Positions 34,654 through 38,247 of a stretch of DNA of 38,247 nt are shown here, piece by piece. The position numbers and the translations under genes were made by a program. Positions within the stretch are counted from its first letter, which is position 1; every line of letters starts with the position of its first letter. The notes under the pieces are model-generated. The model was not told the origin of the DNA. It did not search any database and saw nothing but the letters and a program-made list of their open reading frames with translations. Source of the stretch: Prochlorothrix hollandica PCC 9006 = CALU 1027 (GTDB lineage Bacteria; Cyanobacteriota; Cyanobacteriia; Prochlorotrichales; Prochlorotrichaceae); assembly GCF_000332315.1 (NCBI RefSeq), contig NZ_KB235939.1, positions 41,294 through 79,540 of the forward strand, in the 5' to 3' direction.

Positions 34654-34751
34654 ACAATTGGGTAGTGATCCATAACGTAGTGAAGTCATAACGGTACGAC
34701 AAGGCTTATAGCCTGTCTTTTCATGACCTCAACAGCACTACCCACAATTGT
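34654..34751. repeat. 98-bp inverted-repeat element (family G) upstream of ccmK
   Basis: Ends ACAATTGGGTAGTG and CACTACCCACAATTGT are imperfect inverted repeats. The right-hand end is shared with GCACTACCCACAAGTTGG at about 6990-7008. It encodes nothing and may be a MITE or the remnant of an insertion sequence. The ccmK promoter probably lies after it; 34788-34850 contains a partly repeated TTTCTTGCCCTA. Confidence 0.5.
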
Positions 34752-34860
34752 TGTGGTTTCCCCCTTGGCTTTAGCTTAGTCAGGATTTCGTACCCGATTT
34801 CGTACCCGATTTTGTGCCCTATTTCTTGCCCTATTTCTTGCCCCATAGAGGAGTTCAGTC

Positions 34861-35181
34861 ATGTCCCTACAAGCAGTTGGATCCTTAGAAACCAAGGGAT
34901 TCCCCCCCGTATTGGCGGCAGCGGATGCCATGGTCAAGGCCGGTCGTGTCACCTTGGTGGGGTATCTGCGGGCGGGGAGTGCCCGGTTTACGGTCAACAT
35001 TCGCGGGGATGTGTCTGAAGTCAAAGCGGCCATGGAAGCGGGCATTGAAGCGGCGGAAAATACCCCCGGCGGCACCCTAGAAACCTGGGTTATTATTCCC
35101 CGTCCCCACGAAAATGTGGAGTGCATTTTCCCCATTGCCTACAGTGAAGTTGTTGAACCCTTCCGTCAAGCGGTGAACTAA
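34861..35181 (+). CDS. ccmK: carboxysome shell protein CcmK (BMC domain, CcmK4-like)
   Basis: This hexameric BMC-domain protein tiles the facets of the beta-carboxysome. The 106-residue sequence reads AVGSLETKGFPPVLAAADAM, VKAGRVTLVGYLRAGSARFT, NIRGDVSEVKAAMEAGIEAA and ETWVIIPRPHENVECIFPI. The pore loop RAGS, rather than KIGS, and the extended IIPRPHENV stretch point to the CcmK3/CcmK4 minor-shell group, most like CcmK4. The ATG at 34861 is preceded by AGAGGAG. Such genes usually occur as a ccmK3-ccmK4 pair away from the main ccm operon; here only one is present. A DUF1823 gene follows after 6 bp and is probably cotranscribed. Confidence 0.93.
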   Translation: MSLQAVGSLETKGFPPVLAAADAMVKAGRVTLVGYLRAGSARFTVNIRGDVSEVKAAMEAGIEAAENTPGGTLETWVIIPRPHENVECIFPIAYSEVVEPFRQAVN

Positions 35182-35187
35182 GGAGCC

Positions 35188-35595
35188 ATGGTTGATCTCC
35201 CTCCCCTAACCTCGGATCTGCTGTGGGCCATTCTTCGGGATGAGATCAGCGATGAGGTGGCCAATGGTTTGGTGTGGCAAGGGCTGGGGTATCGCTGGGA
35301 TAGCCATAGCCAGCAGTGGCAAACGGGGGAGGTGGCTGAGGACTGGCGCAAGGATTACCCAGAGCCACCCAATTTCATCGAAAGCCGCCCTGCAACGGTC
35401 AAGCTGACCCGATCGATCCCCCAGACCCACAAACAGTTACTAAAAGAAGAATTAGGCTTTAAGGGCTATACCCTCGATGAGTTGGTACCCCGCAAAACCC
35501 GCCGCGCCACCTTGGTCAACTGGCTCCTCAGTTATCGTAAAAATCTGGGGGAAGCCGTCACGGATGACGAGGTAACATCGCTGCCGGAATCGTAA
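35188..35595 (+). CDS. DUF1823 family protein
   Basis: This cyanobacterial/plastid-lineage protein of unknown function has 135 residues. Conserved-looking blocks are LTSDLLWAILRDEISDEVAN, VWQGLGYRWD and DWRKDYPEPPNFIESRPATV. The last part reads LKEELGFKGYTLDELVPRKT with RRATLVNWLLSYRK. It is soluble, with no membrane segment. It starts 6 bp behind ccmK with AAGGAG overlapping the ccmK stop region, so the two are translated from one message. A role linked to carboxysomes is suggested only by this position. Confidence 0.88.
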   Translation: MVDLPPLTSDLLWAILRDEISDEVANGLVWQGLGYRWDSHSQQWQTGEVAEDWRKDYPEPPNFIESRPATVKLTRSIPQTHKQLLKEELGFKGYTLDELVPRKTRRATLVNWLLSYRKNLGEAVTDDEVTSLPES

Positions 35596-35810
35596 ATGTC
35601 GGGGAAATTCCCCAGCCGCTGACCCAAGTCGGGCGCTGTCTGGGGGGTCTCTGGGGGATGGGCTGGCGGGAGTGGGCCTAGGGTGCCTAGGGAGTGACCA
35701 CGGCCATGGCGGGGCATTGCTGGGAGACTCAGCCTAAGGGAATCTTTGAAAACGGCGGCCATTCCAGGGTGTTATGGCACCCTAGCAACGTTTCTAAACA
35801 TTCCCTGAGA

Positions 35811-35908
35811 GGGCACCTCGAAAAATTCACATTTTCGTCCAGTGACCCACGCAAGAATCAGGGTTGTGGCGGGCGGCGAAGCCGCCCAACCCAATTAATC
35901 GAGATCCC
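35811..35908 (-). repeat. family E palindromic element, copy 3
   Basis: This copy is inverted relative to 379-476 and 27408-27502: GGGCACCTCGAAAAATTCAC at one end and CCCAATTAATCGAGATCCCC at the other, with GGGCGGCGAAGCCGCCC in between. It is the first of three different elements crowded into 35.8-36.2 kb. Confidence 0.7.
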
Positions 35909-35922
35909 CTAGAGTTTTGAGG

Positions 35923-36000
35923 GCTACCGCTGCAAGCGGGACAAGATAAACGGGACAATGGGGCGCGGATCGTCCCACTGTCCCGGCTTCAGTTGATACC
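35923..36000 (+). repeat. family B palindromic repeat, copy 5
   Basis: CTACCGCTGCAAGCGGGACA, AGATAAACGGGAC, the palindrome CAATGGGGCGCGGATCGTCC (part) and GGCTTCAGTTGATACC. It lies 14 bp from family E copy 3. Confidence 0.75.
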
Positions 36001-36091
36001 CTATTTTTCACCCCGAAACCATGGCATTTTAATGACTCTCCCGGCCAGAGACCGAGGGGGCGGTTACACTGGAGCTATGGGGGATCGGCCA

Positions 36092-36194
36092 TACAGCAGT
36101 CCTAAAGGGGTCATGTGGTGTGCGCCCTCCGGGCGCACACCACACAAAGGGTTTCAGAGATCGAGAGCCTTACAACTGATTTAGGGTTGCTGTA
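36092..36194 (+). repeat. family A palindromic element, copy 3
   Basis: 103 bp with ends TACAGCAGTCC / GGGTTGCTGTA and a strong central palindrome TGTGGTGTGCGCC / GGCGCACACCACA. It lies 70 bp upstream of the small membrane protein gene. Confidence 0.78.
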
Positions 36195-36264
36195 GATATA
36201 TAGATATTTAGATATTTAGATCCCTGGCCCATCCCCTGGCAGTCCCTTTTCCTCCCCAAAGACC

Positions 36265-36426
36265 ATGGCTAACCCAACCCCCGATCGCAACGATCGCCCC
36301 TCCCCCGCCCTGGAGTCACCGCCCAAGAAACCCCTCATCGTTGAGGTGGATGCCGGAACCCTCTTGGCGATCGTGGCCTTGCTACTGTTCGTCCCTCTGA
36401 TCCTGACTGGCTTCCTGGCCCAGTGA
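36265..36426 (+). CDS. small single-span membrane protein, 53 residues
   Basis: The frame runs from ATG at 36265 to TGA at 36424-36426. It encodes a Pro/Asp-rich soluble N-terminus (MANPTPDRNDRPSPALE), a basic stretch PPKKPLIVEVD and one hydrophobic helix (about residues 32-51, LLAIVALLLFVPLILTGFL) ending in AQ. It starts with two DRNDR-type motifs encoded by CGATCG-rich sequence. It precedes the YqeG phosphatase gene by 48 bp on the same strand and may be cotranscribed. The clear soluble/TM design and position support a real gene, but the function is unknown. Confidence 0.6.
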   Translation: MANPTPDRNDRPSPALESPPKKPLIVEVDAGTLLAIVALLLFVPLILTGFLAQ

Positions 36427-36474
36427 TGGAGGCAATCTCCCCGCTTTTCCCTATACCCCTGTTCCCTGATCCCT

Positions 36475-36993
36475 ATGTCTTGGGCTAACCTTCTCCAACC
36501 CAACCTGATCCTACCGGGATCCGTCATTGACATTACCCCAGACTTACTGCGACAACACCAGATCCAGGGACTGATTCTTGATGTGGATGATACCCTGGTG
36601 CCTTCGACGGTGCCCCATGTGTCTGAGCAGCTCTGCGACTGGGTTGAAGCCCTACGCCCCCATGTCAGCCTCTGGCTGGTGACTAATAATGTGAACCGCA
36701 ATCGCATTCGTCGCATTTCTGAGGCTGTCAAGGTGCCCTATCTGCTGGGGGCGGGCAAACCCTCCCGGCGCAAGCTGCGGGAAGCGGCCAACGCCATGGC
36801 CTTGCCTCACGCTGGTATTGCCATGGTGGGCGATCGGCTGCTGACCGATATCTTGGCGGGCAATCGCCTCGGAATGTTTACCATTCTGGTCAAACCCATG
36901 GGTCAGTCAACCTTCGGTCACCAGCGGTGCATCCACCAATTTGAATATTGGCTGTCCCAACACCTCAGTTCCCACCACACTGCCGATCTTTAA
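36475..36993 (+). CDS. YqeG family HAD IIIA-type phosphatase
   Basis: This small HAD-superfamily hydrolase has 172 residues. Motif I is LILDVDDTLV with the nucleophile Asp36 and the acid Asp38. Motif II is LWLVTNN. The Lys of motif III lies in LGAGKPSRRKLREA. Motif IV is MVGDRLLTDILAGNRLGM. YqeG proteins dephosphorylate small phospho-metabolites such as phosphatidylglycerophosphate in some lineages; in cyanobacteria a PgpP-like role in phosphatidylglycerol synthesis is plausible but not shown by the sequence. Length and motif spacing are normal. Downstream, 36998-37056 has a 14-bp unit (CGGGCTATTTTTAA) repeated about four times. Confidence 0.92.
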   Translation: MSWANLLQPNLILPGSVIDITPDLLRQHQIQGLILDVDDTLVPSTVPHVSEQLCDWVEALRPHVSLWLVTNNVNRNRIRRISEAVKVPYLLGAGKPSRRKLREAANAMALPHAGIAMVGDRLLTDILAGNRLGMFTILVKPMGQSTFGHQRCIHQFEYWLSQHLSSHHTADL

Positions 36994-36997
36994 CGGG

Positions 36998-37056
36998 CTA
37001 TTTTTAACGGGCTATTTTTAACGGGCCATCTTTAACGGGCCATCTTTAACCAGTCA
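36998..37056 (+). repeat. 14-bp tandem array after the YqeG gene
   Basis: Four units of CGGGC[TC]AT[TC]TTTAA lie directly behind the stop codon. The unit length is not a multiple of three, unlike most arrays in this window. Confidence 0.75.
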
Positions 37057-37121
37057 CTGTGCATCGCATATTTTTCACCACCCAGCTTTCACCAGCCACC
37101 GTTAAGAAAGTTATCCCGTTG

Positions 37122-37404
37122 GTAACTATTCAGGGGGGGACGAAGTTAGTAGGGTTTCAGCCCGACGATCGCCGGTCAGAGCCGGATCAACGGGGTGCAT
37201 TTCACCTTGGAATAATTGACCTCGGGTAGGGTTCTCGCCCCCGTGCCGACCCTCTTGGCGACCCCCAACCGGGGCAACCACGGGGGGATTGCCCCTACCA
37301 AAATCGGGGAATCTGCCAAGGTGAAATAGATCCTCTCCAATCGCCTCAGGTCTGTTTTCTGAAGCCTGAAACCCTTATTCTCCCGTGACCCCCTGAATAA
37401 TTAC
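37122..37404 (-). mobile_element. family C MITE, copy 3, inverted
   Basis: 283 bp with ends GTAACTATTCAGGG / CCTGAATAATTAC, inverted relative to copies 1 and 2. The flanks carry an 8-9 bp duplication TCCCGTTG(G) at about 37114-37121 and 37405-37413. The interior has GTAGGGTTTCAGCCCGACG and GGTAGGGTTCTCGCCCCCGT. Confidence 0.83.
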
Positions 37405-37524
37405 TCCCGTTGGATCCTCAAGGTAGGTCACGGGTCAGAACCCTCGATCGTTACACCCCACATTCAGCAGGTTGTTCAAAGGGATAAAATGTTTAAGAAT
37501 TTCACAAACAAAAGGGGTTAAGAG

Positions 37525-38112
37525 ATGAACTTAAAAGAACAAGAGATCGATGTCAAAGACATTGACCATTTAGGAATAATAGCAGGAATCATGGACGAAA
37601 TGGATTTGGTTGGCTTAATCGACCAGCTAATTCCTCCCCATTCCCTCGAAAAGATTAGTGTTGGCATTGCCGTCAAAGCAATGGTCTTAAATTGCATGGG
37701 CTTTCTGACCAGCCCATTTTATCTATTCTCTCAATTTTTCGAGGGGAAAGCCGTTGAACACTTACTCGGAGAAGGAATTAAAGCAGAACACCTCAATGAG
37801 AGTCGTTTAGGGAGAACCTTAGATGAAATCTTTAAGTATGGAGTGAGCCAATTATTTGTCCAAATCGTGATGGTAGCCGTAAAAGTGTTTGGGGTTGAAA
37901 TCACAAGCGGCCATGCCGACACCACCAGCTTATCCGTAGAAGGGGAATACAAGGACGGAGTTTGCGAGAAGCAGAAGAGGAAGAGGGGAAGAGGGGGAAA
38001 AAGGGGAGAAAGGGACAAAGCGGAAGAAGACGATGGTCTAAAACCCATTAAAGTCAAGGAGGGCTATTCACGAGACCATCGACCCGACTTAAAGCAAATC
38101 ATGATAACATAG
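37525..38112 (+). pseudogene. truncated IS1634-type transposase (DUF4277 N-terminal part)
   Basis: The 195-residue product matches in style the N-terminus of IS1634-family transposases (about 530-560 residues). The blocks are IDHLGIIAGIMDEMDLVGLI, KAMVLNCMGFLTSPFYLFSQ, FFEGKAVEHLLGEGI and HADTTSLSVEGEY (first catalytic Asp region), then GYSRDHRPDLKQ. The frame then passes into IMIT and stops, so the second and third catalytic residues are missing. The gene is more AT-rich than its neighbours, as expected for acquired DNA. AAGGGGTTAAGAG precedes the ATG. A family B repeat begins 36 bp behind the stop, so the right end of the insertion sequence has been lost. Confidence 0.85.
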
Positions 38113-38147
38113 GGGACTTGGGAACTCTCTAGGGCTAGGATGACGGG

Positions 38148-38238
38148 GTATCAACTTCAGCCAGGACAGTGGGGCGCGGAGCGCCCCATTATCCCGTGAA
38201 TCTTGTCCCGTGAATCTTGTCCCGATTGAAGCGGTCAG
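38148..38238 (-). repeat. family B palindromic repeat, copy 6, at the window end
   Basis: GGTATCAACTTCAGCCAGGA, the palindrome CAGTGGGGCGCGGAGCGCCC and CCGATTGAAGCGGTCAGCC. It contains an internal duplication of TCCCGTGAATCTTG absent from other copies. Confidence 0.72.
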
Positions 38239-38247
38239 CCGGATGAC

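Noticed and set aside
1-38247. CRISPR array or defence island
   Set aside because: The dispersed repeats are palindromic elements at irregular distances, and the tandem arrays have no spacers; no cas or restriction genes are present apart from a lone Uma2-type protein.

Overview
The window looks like chromosomal DNA of a moderately GC-rich cyanobacterium. GCGATCGC (HIP1-type) octamers are scattered throughout. Several gene families are cyanobacterial: a CcmK carboxysome shell protein, and DUF3318, CGLD27/DUF1230, DUF1823 and DUF928 proteins. The TpsA-CHAT giant and the MFS-HEAT nucleotide-transporter-like protein are also typical of that phylum. The repeat-laden style suggests a Prochlorothrix-like lineage, but that is only a guess.

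Layout: 0-0.5 kb holds a truncated solute-binding lipoprotein gene followed by two small palindromic elements. 0.8-6.7 kb is a minus-strand block: ribF, an S66 LD-carboxypeptidase, a membrane protein with a Gln-rich tail, and glmS. A plus-strand Uma2-type nuclease gene lies at 7.1-7.6 kb. 7.9-14.4 kb is the minus-strand translation/transcription cluster rimP-nusA-infB; the usual ylxR gene between nusA and infB is missing and the gap is filled with repeats and a MITE. 14.8-15.0 kb carries a candidate structured non-coding RNA. 15.5-20.8 kb (plus strand) encodes a 12-TM/HEAT protein, a RimB-like protease and RimK. 20.9-27.0 kb encodes a secreted TpsA-CHAT giant and a DUF928 protein. 28.1-32.3 kb carries DUF3318, acylphosphatase, a WcaI-like glycosyltransferase, rsfS and CGLD27. 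gatA is on the minus strand at 32.7-34.1 kb. ccmK-DUF1823 and a small membrane protein plus a YqeG HAD phosphatase follow. The window closes with a truncated IS1634-type transposase.

The most striking feature is the density and variety of small non-coding repeats. At least seven dispersed families (here called A to G) occur between genes. Family C has terminal inverted repeats and recognisable 8-9 bp target duplications. Family A is flanked by TA and one copy sits inside a family B copy. Overlaid on this is a different kind of repetition: 12- and 15-bp tandem repeats, both between genes and in frame inside housekeeping proteins (RibF, LD-carboxypeptidase, GlmS, NusA, acylphosphatase, the CHAT giant). 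The genes themselves are mostly ordinary housekeeping functions. The more novel material is this repeat biology, the candidate RNAs, and the TpsA-CHAT/DUF928 pair.
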